Origin: an uncultured Poribacteria bacterium
Lineage (GTDB): Bacteria > Poribacteria > WGA-4E > PCPOR2b
Assembly (NCBI GenBank): GCA_958296125.1
Contig: OY282444.1
Coordinates: 1,225,176 to 1,289,175 of the forward strand
Length of the DNA: 64,000 bases
Reading direction: 5' to 3'
Shown here: piece after piece, positions 44,104 to 53,500 of the stretch
Layout: each line of letters opens with the position of its first letter
Position numbering within the stretch: the stretch's first letter is position 1
The notes under the pieces: model-generated
Told to the model about the DNA's origin: nothing
Database searches by the model: none
Seen by the model: the letters and a program-made list of their open reading frames with translations, nothing else
Made by a program: the position numbers and the translations under genes

Positions 44104-45834
44104 CTATGCGGGTCTATCGCCCTTTTGCATCGGTGCTGTTCTGCTATCGACACCGGGCAGCATTTTTGCCGGATCTCGGGTCACAATCACGTCAATGATG
44201 GTGGGTACATCGCGGGCAGCGATGCCATCGGCGAACGCCGCCCCAAGTTTGGATGGTTCTGATACGCGAATACCGTGGCACCCGAGCTCACGAGCGACGT
44301 TTGCATAGTGGGTTTCACTCAAATCGCTTGATTGATAGCGTCCGCCGTATAAGCTATGCTGAAGGGCTTTGACGTAGCCGGAGGCGGCGTTGTTCACAAT
44401 GGCAAGGGTGAAACCGAGCCGTAAGCGGCGCGCGGTCTCAAGTTCTCCGAGCACCATGTTGAATCCGGCATCGCCGGTAAGCCCGACCACCGGTGAATCG
44501 GGTGCTGCAAGCTGTGCACCGATAGTTCCCGGCAATCCGTAGCCGATGGACGCGAACCCCCGATTGGCGATGTAGGAGCGGCCCGCACGGGTTGAGTCGT
44601 AGAGCAGGCCGGTCCAATGGGCGGCAAATCCGCCATCAACGACGAGGATACCGTCGTCGGGCATAACGCCTTGTAGTTCCCGGACCAATCGTGCCATGTG
44701 AATCGGACGCTCCTCGGAGGCATAGCGGGGTTCTGCCTCTACCCGCCAAGCGGTCATCCGATCTGCCACTTCTGCTAGGTAGGCTGCGTGTTGCGCCTGT
44801 AGGGCGTGGGTGTCGTCAGATAGACTGGCGTGGAGGTCGAGAAGCCCCTCAGCGGCATCTCCCCAAAGCGCGACTTCCGTGGGTGTCGTGCGTCCAATCT
44901 CTTCAGCCACGATATCGAGATGGATGAACGGGATACCGCGCGGCATCAGAGCGTAGCGTTTGGTGGCAATCTCGCCCATCTTGCAACCGACTGTGAGGAT
45001 GCAATCTGAGGATGCAATCAGGTCGTTGGCAATCCGCGACCACCGACCGAATAGACCCACACTCAGCGGGTGTGTACACGGGATGGCACCCTTTCCGCTC
45101 AATGTCTGAGCGACCGGGACGCTGAAATCCTCGGCGAACTTGAGCAGGGCTTTATAGGCACCAGAGAGATGGATACCGCCCCCGGCGAGTATAATCGGTC
45201 GCTCAGAGCGGCGGAGCTGGACTGCGGCTCGGGCAACAGCTTCACGCCCCGGGCGAGGCCGCTGGGATGGGATGGAGAGGGTTTCTGGGTCAACATAGAA
45301 TTCATCGTTTGGGTAGTCAAATTCTCCGTGTGCCACGTCTTCGGGGACATCCAGAACGACAGGGCCTGGTCGCCCGGAGGTGGCAATGGCGTAGGCCCGT
45401 CTTACCAGTTCGGGGATGCGTAGTCCATCTTCGATCCGGATCAACGCCTTGGTCGCCGGGGCGAGAATCTCCGACTGGCGCGCCTCTTGTGTCATGTTTT
45501 TCCAAGAATGTGCACGATTGCTGTTGCCAACAATGACGATGAGGGGCACCCCCGCGTTCAACGACTCGACAAGCCCGGTCACTAGGTTCGTGGCTCCCGG
45601 ACCGAGCGTGGCATCGCAGATGCCGGGGCGTCCGGTCACCCGCGCCCATGCGTCGGCGGCGAACACACCGCAACGCTCGTCGTTGATAAGTGTATGTTTC
45701 AGTCCGAGTTCGCGCACTGCGTCGTAGAAAGGCAATAGCTGGAACCCAGCCATACCAAACATCGGGGCGGGGTTGTGGTTTTTGAGCATTTCGGCGAGAG
45801 CTTGTCCGCCGTTCATGTGTCGAAATGAAGACAT
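44104..45834 (-). CDS. thiamine-diphosphate enzyme, acetolactate-synthase-like
   Basis: A 576-residue single-chain enzyme with the three domains of the acetolactate synthase/benzoylformate decarboxylase family. The N-terminal domain has NDERCGVFAADAWARVTG with the activating Glu near residue 53 and GPGATNLVTGLVES. The middle domain runs about 195-340. The C-terminal domain has TGDAGFNMVLGELETARRL then NNAASGYVK as the metal/diphosphate motif near 465. No FAD-type signature was evident. It could make acetolactate or cleave a 2-hydroxyacyl substrate. AAGGAG precedes ATG 45834. The gap to the upstream gene is 19 bases. Confidence 0.88.
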   Translation of the reverse strand: MSSFRHMNGGQALAEMLKNHNPAPMFGMAGFQLLPFYDAVRELGLKHTLINDERCGVFAADAWARVTGRPGICDATLGPGATNLVTGLVESLNAGVPLIVIVGNSNRAHSWKNMTQEARQSEILAPATKALIRIEDGLRIPELVRRAYAIATSGRPGPVVLDVPEDVAHGEFDYPNDEFYVDPETLSIPSQRPRPGREAVARAAVQLRRSERPIILAGGGIHLSGAYKALLKFAEDFSVPVAQTLSGKGAIPCTHPLSVGLFGRWSRIANDLIASSDCILTVGCKMGEIATKRYALMPRGIPFIHLDIVAEEIGRTTPTEVALWGDAAEGLLDLHASLSDDTHALQAQHAAYLAEVADRMTAWRVEAEPRYASEERPIHMARLVRELQGVMPDDGILVVDGGFAAHWTGLLYDSTRAGRSYIANRGFASIGYGLPGTIGAQLAAPDSPVVGLTGDAGFNMVLGELETARRLRLGFTLAIVNNAASGYVKALQHSLYGGRYQSSDLSETHYANVARELGCHGIRVSEPSKLGAAFADGIAARDVPTIIDVIVTRDPAKMLPGVDSRTAPMQKGDRPA

Positions 45835-45853
45835 AGATTCTCCTTACCCGCAG

Positions 45854-46672
45854 TTACGAAGTGAGCAATTCTGCAAAGGTTGGCACCGTCATGCCAACGG
45901 TGATGCCACGTTTGGCAGCTTGCATGTTGATGTGTGAGATAATCCCGCTCTCCCATGCGGAACGCGCATCACCGATGCGAGCGGTCATGGTGTCAACTGT
46001 GACCGCCGGAGTGGAGTTTTGGTCAAGGATGCTGAGACGTTGAACCCCAGCCATATCTATCCCAACGCCGGCATCGTTGAACACCGCCCCTCGTGCATGG
46101 ACCGCAAGTCCATAACCGGGGCGTGCCGCAAGCCTTCCACCATGCGAACCTGTAATGATGACCGCGTCGGCATCGTCGGGCTTGACGAGTGATGCCGAGT
46201 CGCATGCGAGCACCCGCATCGGCATCTCGCGCAGCAGCTTGCGCGTTTCCTCGTAGGGCGGTGCCTCGCCTTCAAATACCTTACCGCGTCGCATGGCTTC
46301 TGCCGCTTCTCGGCAGGTCTGGTTTATCGCACAGCCAAGGGATTTGGCGATCGCGTTACAGTGGCTGATCCGTCCGCGCGCGAGCATGTCGGCCCCGTCT
46401 CCGATGCGTGCCGATGTATGGGCAGCCGCTGCGGCAGCCATCCCTAGCCGCTGTAAGTAATCAAGGGCTCCGATGCCCGCGCTATCCAGTCCAACTCCCG
46501 CATCATTGAAGATCACCCCGCGCAAGCCTGCGAGGGCAGCCAAATACCCGCAGTAGCTGCCCCCGTGGGAGCCGGCAACGAGCACGGTTCCCCGGAATTG
46601 GGTGCCGAGTTTAGTAATGCTATCGGCGAATTGAACGGGCCCGATTTCATCGGGTCTCAAAGCAATTTGCAT
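45854..46672 (-). CDS. protein of unknown function with two tandem copies of one domain
   Basis: A 272-residue protein containing the same unit twice: TVLVAGSHGGSYCGYLAALA with VIFNDAGVGLDSAGI and ARIGDGADMLARGRISHCN, then AVIITGSHGGRLAARPGYGL with AVFNDAGVGIDMAGV and ARIGDARSAWESGIISHIN. The repeated GSHGG, FNDAGVG and RIGD...G.ISH motifs look like a cofactor or catalytic site formed twice. I do not recognise the family. ATG 46672 follows AAAGG; a longer frame reaches 46831 but has no site. It heads the operon of thiamine-diphosphate enzymes, which suggests a linked role. Confidence 0.8.
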   Translation of the reverse strand: MQIALRPDEIGPVQFADSITKLGTQFRGTVLVAGSHGGSYCGYLAALAGLRGVIFNDAGVGLDSAGIGALDYLQRLGMAAAAAAHTSARIGDGADMLARGRISHCNAIAKSLGCAINQTCREAAEAMRRGKVFEGEAPPYEETRKLLREMPMRVLACDSASLVKPDDADAVIITGSHGGRLAARPGYGLAVHARGAVFNDAGVGIDMAGVQRLSILDQNSTPAVTVDTMTARIGDARSAWESGIISHINMQAAKRGITVGMTVPTFAELLTS

Positions 46673-46815
46673 CGGACCTTTCCTTCCAGTCAGTAGAGAT
46701 TCATATCTCGACGCTACGCTAGACTCAGTTGTTTGCTGAAACCGAGACAGATATGCCATTATACCACAACCCCAAAAGGGAGAAACAAAAAATCCACTTA
46801 TCGCTGATTTGGTGC

Positions 46816-46844
46816 TTGTCCGTGAAGGCAAATTGTGCTATACT
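46816..46844 (+). promoter_or_regulatory. sigma70-type promoter of the ADP-ribosylglycohydrolase gene
   Basis: TTGTCC at 46816-46821, a 17-base spacer and TATACT at 46839-46844. The start codon follows 83 bases later. Confidence 0.6.
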
Positions 46845-46927
46845 TCCGCAAAGTCTACAAGCAATTTTTTTTCTTTTCGATAAATCGTCCGATTGCTCTG
46901 GCAGACGTTATGCCACATGGAGGGAAT

Positions 46928-47707
46928 ATGCTAGGTGCAGTTATTGGTGACATTGTCGGTTCTATCTATGAGTGGAACCGAATCAAAACCAAGGATTTCA
47001 TTTTCTTCGGTCGCAACTGCGATTTCACAGATGATTCGGTTTGTACTGCGGCTGTCGCTGATATTCTACTGCACGACCTCTCGCCCGCGGAGACTATGCA
47101 GCAGTGGTGTCGCCGTTATCCGGGGCGCGGCTACGGCGGGATGTTTGGAGATTGGATTTATACCAACGAGCCCGCACCCTACAAAAGCTACGGAAATGGT
47201 GCGGCGATGCGCGTTTCACCGGCGGCATTCCTATACCGTGGTGACTTAGATGCAGCACTCGTCGCCTCCGATAAAGTGACTACCATCACCCACAATCACC
47301 CCGAAGGTGTCAAAGGAGCGAGAGCAACAACGCACGCCATCTGGCTCGCATATCAAGGCGAGAATGTAACGGCCATCCGCGATGTTATCACCTCCAAATA
47401 CGGCTACGACTTGACCCAGACGGTAGACGATATACGGCCCGATTACGGTTTTGATGAGACCTGTCAAGGCACAGTGCCGCAGGCGATTACATGCGCGCTG
47501 GAGTCAGATAGTTTTGAAGATGCGGTGCGTAATGCCATCTCTCTGGGGGGCGATGCCGATACCCTTGGTGCCATTGCTGGTCCCATTGCCGAAGCACTAC
47601 ACGGTATTCCCCAAGATATCAAAGAACAGGCAACACATCGCTACCTTGCCAACGCGCCAGACATCCACGAAGTAATATGGGAGATGTATCAGGCCGTTGA
47701 CGAATAA
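46928..47707 (+). CDS. ADP-ribosylglycohydrolase (DraG) family protein
   Basis: A 259-residue protein with all DraG-type signatures: MLGAVIGDIVGSIYEW at the start, FTDDSV near residue 34 (metal Thr-Asp-Asp), YGNGAAMRVSPAAF near 92, HNHPEGVKGARATT near 121 and GGDADTLGAIAGPIAEA near 205 (metal GGDADT). It should remove ADP-ribose from modified proteins or nucleic acids. ATG 46928 has a GGAGGGAA site; an ORF opening at 46835 is just a read-through. It stands alone. A link to the TIR protein of the downstream island, which may make ADP-ribose products, is only speculative. Confidence 0.93.
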   Translation: MLGAVIGDIVGSIYEWNRIKTKDFIFFGRNCDFTDDSVCTAAVADILLHDLSPAETMQQWCRRYPGRGYGGMFGDWIYTNEPAPYKSYGNGAAMRVSPAAFLYRGDLDAALVASDKVTTITHNHPEGVKGARATTHAIWLAYQGENVTAIRDVITSKYGYDLTQTVDDIRPDYGFDETCQGTVPQAITCALESDSFEDAVRNAISLGGDADTLGAIAGPIAEALHGIPQDIKEQATHRYLANAPDIHEVIWEMYQAVDE

Positions 47708-47845
47708 GACCAAATTAACCGGATTCGTATGCAACTGTAGATAAACGACTCTCAACTCCTGCGTGGGTTTACCGGGGTGATACCAGCGGTGTGCTATCGC
47801 CGTTGTCGGCGGAAATGGGTTCATGGCACGGAGGTTACGGCTACT

Positions 47846-48982
47846 TTAATGGGGGGCAACCCGGAAGTGTTTCACTACACTTTCATTCAATTCAAACCCC
47901 AATCCCGGGCGGTCAGGCACCTCGATAAATCCATCCACATCAACCTCTACCGTCGGTGTCAGCAGTTCGGAGATGATGGGTGAATCTGGGAATGCGATGG
48001 GTGTCTCGAAATACGGCATATTCGGCAGCACCGCGGCGAGGTGAATTTCTGCAGCCACCCCGACGACATGACACCACGCATGTGGCACACAAATCAATCC
48101 CCTGCGATAGGCGGCCTCAGCAATCCGCGCTATCTCCCGAATCCCACCTGATCTGACTGAACTGGGCTGGACCACATCCACCCGCCCTTTCTCCATAATA
48201 TCCTCAAACTCGAACCGTGTGGTAAAGCCCCAGTCGCCTACTGCAATTCGCGTGTCTACCGCATCCGCCAACCGGGCGTACCCGATGAGATTGTCTGCGG
48301 GCAGGGGTGCCTCGATGAAAAATGGGCGGTATCTCTCAATCGCACGGATTGAGGCAATGGCTTGTCCGACCTCGTACCAGCAATTCTGCACATCAATAAG
48401 GATTTCCCTATCCTCACCGATGGTCTCGCGGACAGCTCCCACAATCTCAGCATCCCGCTGCACGCTGACATGCCCGAAACCGCCGGGCCACTCCTCCAAT
48501 TTCATTGCGTAGAAGTTTCGTTCCTTTGCCAGCGTGAAACGCTCAACAATCTCTGCTACATCCTCGCCCGGAGGGTAGACGGTCGCATAGGGCATCACCT
48601 TCTTCTTGATTTCACCGGCTTCCCGCACGGTGCAGCAGGCGTGCCAGATTAGTTCGCAGACCGGTTTACCGAGTGCTTTGCCCGCAATGTCCCAGAGCGC
48701 GGTTTCCACTGCGCCGATCGCTGCGATGGTGACACCGCGCCTCCCGAATAAGCCTGTGGCGGCATACATCTTCTGCCAGAGACGTTCAACTTGCAGCGGA
48801 TCTTCGCCGTGCAGAAGGCCCTGTAAGCCGCCATCGGTGCGAATGATGGCATCAATCACCAGTGACGGGGATTCCGCCTGCCCGATCCCGGTGATGCCTT
48901 CATCGGTATGCACGCGCACTAGGGTTTCGTCTGCTTTGCCCGGATCTGTCAACGCAATGGTTTCTATCTCTGTGATTTTCAT
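47846..48982 (-). CDS. mandelate racemase/muconate lactonizing (enolase superfamily) enzyme
   Basis: A 378-residue two-domain enzyme. The N-terminal capping domain begins MKITEIETIALTDPGK. In the barrel, YAMKLEEW near 168 supplies the first Lys, and the metal ligands lie in ILIDVQNCW near 198, FFIEAPL near 223 and AVGDWGFTTRFEFED near 252 (the third metal ligand and VGDW motif). PHAWCHVVG near 305 may hold the general-base His. It should be a sugar-acid dehydratase or racemase. Start ATG 48982 is chosen over 49000 because the family begins at MKI and GAGG precedes it. Confidence 0.9.
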   Translation of the reverse strand: MKITEIETIALTDPGKADETLVRVHTDEGITGIGQAESPSLVIDAIIRTDGGLQGLLHGEDPLQVERLWQKMYAATGLFGRRGVTIAAIGAVETALWDIAGKALGKPVCELIWHACCTVREAGEIKKKVMPYATVYPPGEDVAEIVERFTLAKERNFYAMKLEEWPGGFGHVSVQRDAEIVGAVRETIGEDREILIDVQNCWYEVGQAIASIRAIERYRPFFIEAPLPADNLIGYARLADAVDTRIAVGDWGFTTRFEFEDIMEKGRVDVVQPSSVRSGGIREIARIAEAAYRRGLICVPHAWCHVVGVAAEIHLAAVLPNMPYFETPIAFPDSPIISELLTPTVEVDVDGFIEVPDRPGLGFELNESVVKHFRVAPH

Positions 48983-49192
48983 TTTAGTTTCGTTCCTCAT
49001 TTCCGATACGTAGGGAGCCCCTCAACGGTGGATTATAGCACGTTTCCCCAAGTCGAATCAAGTGAATTTTGCTGGCTTGGCACACCGTGAGAGGAGCCAT
49101 TACATCTCTGTTCTCCGTGTTCTCGGCGTTAAATAAGCGTGTAACGACTCATTGCGAATCACTTATGTAGGGTGATAGCCCCGGTTTTGATG

Positions 49193-49221
49193 TTGAGTTT
49201 TTTCCGCCCCGGTTGTATAAT
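49193..49221 (+). promoter_or_regulatory. sigma70-type promoter of the cytochrome b gene
   Basis: TTGAGT at 49193-49198, a 17-base spacer and a perfect TATAAT at 49216-49221. The start codon lies 57 bases downstream with an AAGGAGGA site. Confidence 0.65.
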
Positions 49222-49278
49222 TTCCACAAGGATAAACGAAAGTTCAGTCAAGCGCATTTTCAAGGAGGAATCACACCG

Positions 49279-50424
49279 ATGAAAAATCGAATGGGCGCAT
49301 TTTTGGCGGATCGATTGCCTCTCAAGGATGTGGAAGATCACCTCAAAAAGCCGCTGCCGAAACATATTAACTGGCTTTTCTCTCTGGGGAGCATGGCAGC
49401 CTTTATGCTGATCCTGCAAGCTATCACCGGGGCGTTTCTAGCGTTTTACTATTCGCCCTCACCTGACCACGCTTATGACGCGGTGAATTACATCAGCAAG
49501 GAGGTCGCTTTCGGCGGCTTTGTGCGCGGCTTGCACCATTGGGGGGCCAGTGCGATGGTAATTATCGTGTGCTTGCACCTGCTGCGCGTTGTGGTTTACG
49601 CCTCCTATAAACCTCCAAGGGAGCTGACGTGGGTGACCGGGGTCTTTATGCTGCTGATTGTGTTGGGATTCGGCTTCACAGGCTACCTGCTGCCGTGGGA
49701 TCAGAAGGCATACTGGGCAACCGTGGTCGGGGTAAAAATTGCTGGCACAGCCCCCGTCATAGGGGACTTTGTCGGGAAGGTTCTCCGCGGCGGGGAGGAG
49801 GTCGGTGCCGTCACCCTCACTCGGTTTTATGCCCTGCACACGATCTGGCTGCCGTGGCTCGCTTTTGGGTTGGTCGGCGTGCATCTGTTCTTCGTGCGCT
49901 ATTACGGTTCAGCGGGAACCCCCAAAAATACCCCTGAAGATATGCGGTCAGGCAAACCGTTTTATCCGGATCAGCTTTTTGAGGATGCGGTTGCAATCTT
50001 TATCTTATTCATCGTTCTCGCTGCGATGGCGATTTTTATTCCTGTGCCGCTCGAAGAACTTGCCGACCCGACGGATGCCAGTTATGACCCACGCCCGGAG
50101 TGGTATTTCCTGTTTTTGTTCCAGTTGCTCAAGTATTTTGAGGGGCCCCTTGAAGTGGTTGGCACTTTCGTGATTCCCACTCTTGGGTTCATACTACTTC
50201 TGTTCCTCCCCTTTTTAGATAAGAAAGAGCGGGCTTCCCTGCGAAAACGTCCGGTTGCGCTCACGGTCACCTGTCTATCCGTTTTACTGATTGTGTCGCT
50301 TACTATTCTTGGTGCGATTTCTCCTAGACTGGAACCTACTCCTGAACAGGCGGCACCGAGTCAAGGTGAGACTCAGGAGGAAGCGTCGGAGGATACAGCG
50401 GTTTTTGATCTGGATTTAGAATAA
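49279..50424 (+). CDS. cytochrome b (fused b6/subunit IV type)
   Basis: A 381-residue cytochrome b with both parts in one chain. The b6 part has four helices with paired haem-ligand His in VRGLHHWGASAMV and IVCLHLLRVVVY, then YALHTIWLPWLAFGLVGVHL. The subunit-IV part has PRPEWYFLFLFQLLKYFEGP, the PEWY quinol-oxidation motif, near residue 275 and three further helices. It should transfer electrons from quinol to a Rieske partner. No Rieske or cytochrome c gene adjoins it, so its partners must be encoded elsewhere. The last 30 residues are acidic, an uncommon tail. ATG 49279 is picked by its ribosome-binding site. Confidence 0.9.
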   Translation: MKNRMGAFLADRLPLKDVEDHLKKPLPKHINWLFSLGSMAAFMLILQAITGAFLAFYYSPSPDHAYDAVNYISKEVAFGGFVRGLHHWGASAMVIIVCLHLLRVVVYASYKPPRELTWVTGVFMLLIVLGFGFTGYLLPWDQKAYWATVVGVKIAGTAPVIGDFVGKVLRGGEEVGAVTLTRFYALHTIWLPWLAFGLVGVHLFFVRYYGSAGTPKNTPEDMRSGKPFYPDQLFEDAVAIFILFIVLAAMAIFIPVPLEELADPTDASYDPRPEWYFLFLFQLLKYFEGPLEVVGTFVIPTLGFILLLFLPFLDKKERASLRKRPVALTVTCLSVLLIVSLTILGAISPRLEPTPEQAAPSQGETQEEASEDTAVFDLDLE

Positions 50425-50509
50425 ATAACCTGAGTTGCCACCTTAGATAAGAAAGGGCAGGCGTGACCAGGGCAACCTGCCCCATGAATAACAAACAGGA
50501 GCACAGCAC

Positions 50510-53500
50510 ATGATCGACGAAAAAATCGAAAAGAGAGAAATCGAATCCGCTTTGGCGGCAATACCGGCCGGCGATTTTCTAGAAACGTCAAAGGAGCTGC
50601 TGGCGGTTTTGGGTTACCGCAGCCAACGCACTGTGAAACTTTCGGGAACAACGGATGACTTTATTCAGACATTTCCGGCCGAGAATAAAAACACCAAGAC
50701 GGAACAAGAATTCCGCAACAATGTAGCATCGGTAGAGCTCGTTTTTCAGGTTACAAGCGATGAAATTGTCCCCAGTGATCAGCCAAGACTGTTTGAGTCA
50801 CCTGCCTTTGATAAGGGATATGTAAGAAGTTTCATGTTCTTTGCAATCGAATTGAAAGATAAAGACTATCCCCGATGCAAATACGCCGAGTTTACGAGAG
50901 AGATTAACAAGCGGCTGCCCCTTGCAACGGTGGTGCTCTTTCGGGTTGGGAGTCGTTTGACCATCGCTTTCGTCGATCGCCGTCCAAACCAGCACGATAC
51001 ATCCAAAGATGTCCTCCAAAAAGTGACACTGATCAAGGACATTCGACTAAATAATCCGCACCGGGCGCATCTGGACATTTTATCTGAACTTTCGTTAGTG
51101 GAGTGCGCGAAGTGGATGGCCGCCAACAACCAACCGAAAAACTTCGATGGCTTGCTAGCGGCTTGGCTTGCTCGACTGGACACCGAAGCACTCAATAAGC
51201 AGTTCTATCGGCAGCTGTTTCACTGGTTTGAATGGGCGGTCGTTGAGGGGAAGTTTCCGACAAACGAAAATCGCACCTTGAAGCCGGAGGAACATGTGAT
51301 CCGCTTAATCACGCGCTTGTTGTTCGTCTGGTTCATCAAGGAGAAGGGGTTGGTCGCCGATGAACTATTTAATAAAACACAAATTCAAGCCTTGTTGAAA
51401 GTGGACGACTTCGACACCGGCGATTCCTATTACCGCGCCGTGCTCCAGAACCTGTTTTTTGCCACGCTGAACACGGAGATAGAGAAGCGTCGGTTTAGCA
51501 AAGGGACAAACGCCGACCATCGCAATTTCTCGCGGTATCGCTACAAGGATCAGATAGCTGCCCCAGATAAACTGCTGAAACTGTTTGAACAGACACCGTT
51601 TATCAATGGGGGCTTGTTTGATTGCTTGGACAGTGAGAAGGCGACTGGGACGGGCGGCTATCGGATTGACTGCTTTTCTGATGGAGGTAACAAGGAGTTG
51701 AGCGTTCCCAACCGTCTCTTTTTTGATGAGGCACGCGGTCTGTTCCCCCTGCTAACTCACTACAAGTTCACCGTTGAGGAAAACACGCCGATAGAGCAGG
51801 AGGTGGCGTTGGATCCGGAACTGCTCGGCAAGGTGTTTGAAAACCTACTCGCCGCGTATAACCCCGAAACCGGCGCGACCGCACGGAAGCAAACAGGTTC
51901 TTATTACACCCCGCGCCCCATCGTGGACTACATGGTGGAGGAAGCACTGGTCGCAACGTTGGCACAAGGCGTGCCGCCAACGGATGGCGATGCGAAGTTT
52001 TGGGAGGAGCGGTTGCGCTATCTGCTCGATTATGCACAGGTGTTTGACGATGCGAGCGAATGGTTTGATAGCCGCGAGGCGGACGAGGTGGTGCGGGCAA
52101 TTTCGGACCTGAAGGTATTGGATCCGGCGGTCGGTTCGGGTGCGTTTCCAATGGGGACCCTGCACAAACTGACCCTCGCGCTGCGGCGGTTGGACCCGGA
52201 CAACAAACGTTGGGAAACACTCCAAAAGGAACGCGCCGCCTATCGCGCGGCGGATGCGTTTGAGACGGAAGATGACCAAACACGCCGTGAAGCACTCCTC
52301 GAAATCAACGAAACTTTCAAACGCTATCGGGATTCGGACTTCGGGCGGAAGTTGTATCTGATCCAAAACAGCATCTTCGGCGTGGATATTCAGTCGGTGG
52401 CGTGCCAAATCGCTAAACTGCGCTTCTTCATCTCCCTTGCCATTGAGCAGGAGCCGGACGCAACGCAGGTGAACTTAGGAATCAAGCCGTTGCCGAATCT
52501 GGAGACGCGCTTTATCGCGGCAAACACGCTAATCGGGCTCGAAGGGGAGCGAACCCTGACAAGCCCCAAAGCGAAAAATTTAGAGCGAGAATTGGCGGAT
52601 AACCGCGAGCGGCATTTCCACGCAACGACACGCCCGCAGAAACTCGCGTGTAAGCGAACGGACAAAAAATTGCGGCGAGAATTGGCGACAGAATTAAGGC
52701 ATATCGGTATGCCCGCCGACAATGCGGATAAAGTTGCTGACTGGGACCCTTACGACCAGAATGCCAGTGCGGACTGGTTTGATTCGGAGTGGATGTTTGA
52801 TGTCAGGGAGGGGTTTGATGTGGTGATTGGGAATCCGCCGTATATCAATATTGAGAATCTTCCTGTTACAACGAAGCATTATTTGTTCAACAACTATCAA
52901 GCCTGTCAAGGAAGAACAGATATTTATATTGCGTTCCTCGAAAAATCTGTTTCTATTCTTAATATGAAGGGAATGATGTGTTTCATTCTTCCTTGCGCTT
53001 TTGCCACACAAAAATATGGCGAGAAAATGCGCCAGATTCTCATAGAAAATCATGCCATTCGGGAGGTTGTGGATGCGTGTAGCTATAGGATTTTCGAGAA
53101 CGCAATCGTCTATAATATCGTTTTGATAATTGGTAATCATAAAGGACAAAATCAAACGAAGGTCCGGTTACATAACAGCAACGCGGATTTTGATAAGCGT
53201 GGCGGAAAGGAATTTTTCATCGATCAACACACCTTTGCGGAGCTTAAGGATTCCCGCCTTGAAACTAATCCACTTGTATTTAACAGTCTCAAATTAAAAG
53301 AAAAGGTATGGCATCGTGCAGTTCGTTTTGATCGCATTTGCTTTGTTGCGTATGGTGCTAGACTCAATCATCGCTCGGAAAAGTTGGGAAAGAAGCACTA
53401 TATCAATCAGTCGCAGATTTCAGGCAGCAAACGATTTTGTGAAGGGAAAAATATTGAGCGTTACTCGTTCTCTCAAAAAGGGTGGTTGAATTATACACCC

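Noticed and set aside
46928..47707. ADP-ribosylglycohydrolase as the antitoxin of the TIR or FRG system
   Set aside because: It lies more than 6 kb away with its own promoter and three unrelated genes between; DraG proteins are common as single genes.
51768..52295. Pro/Arg-rich minus-strand frame opposite the methylase
   Set aside because: Low-complexity antisense shadow of the methyltransferase core.
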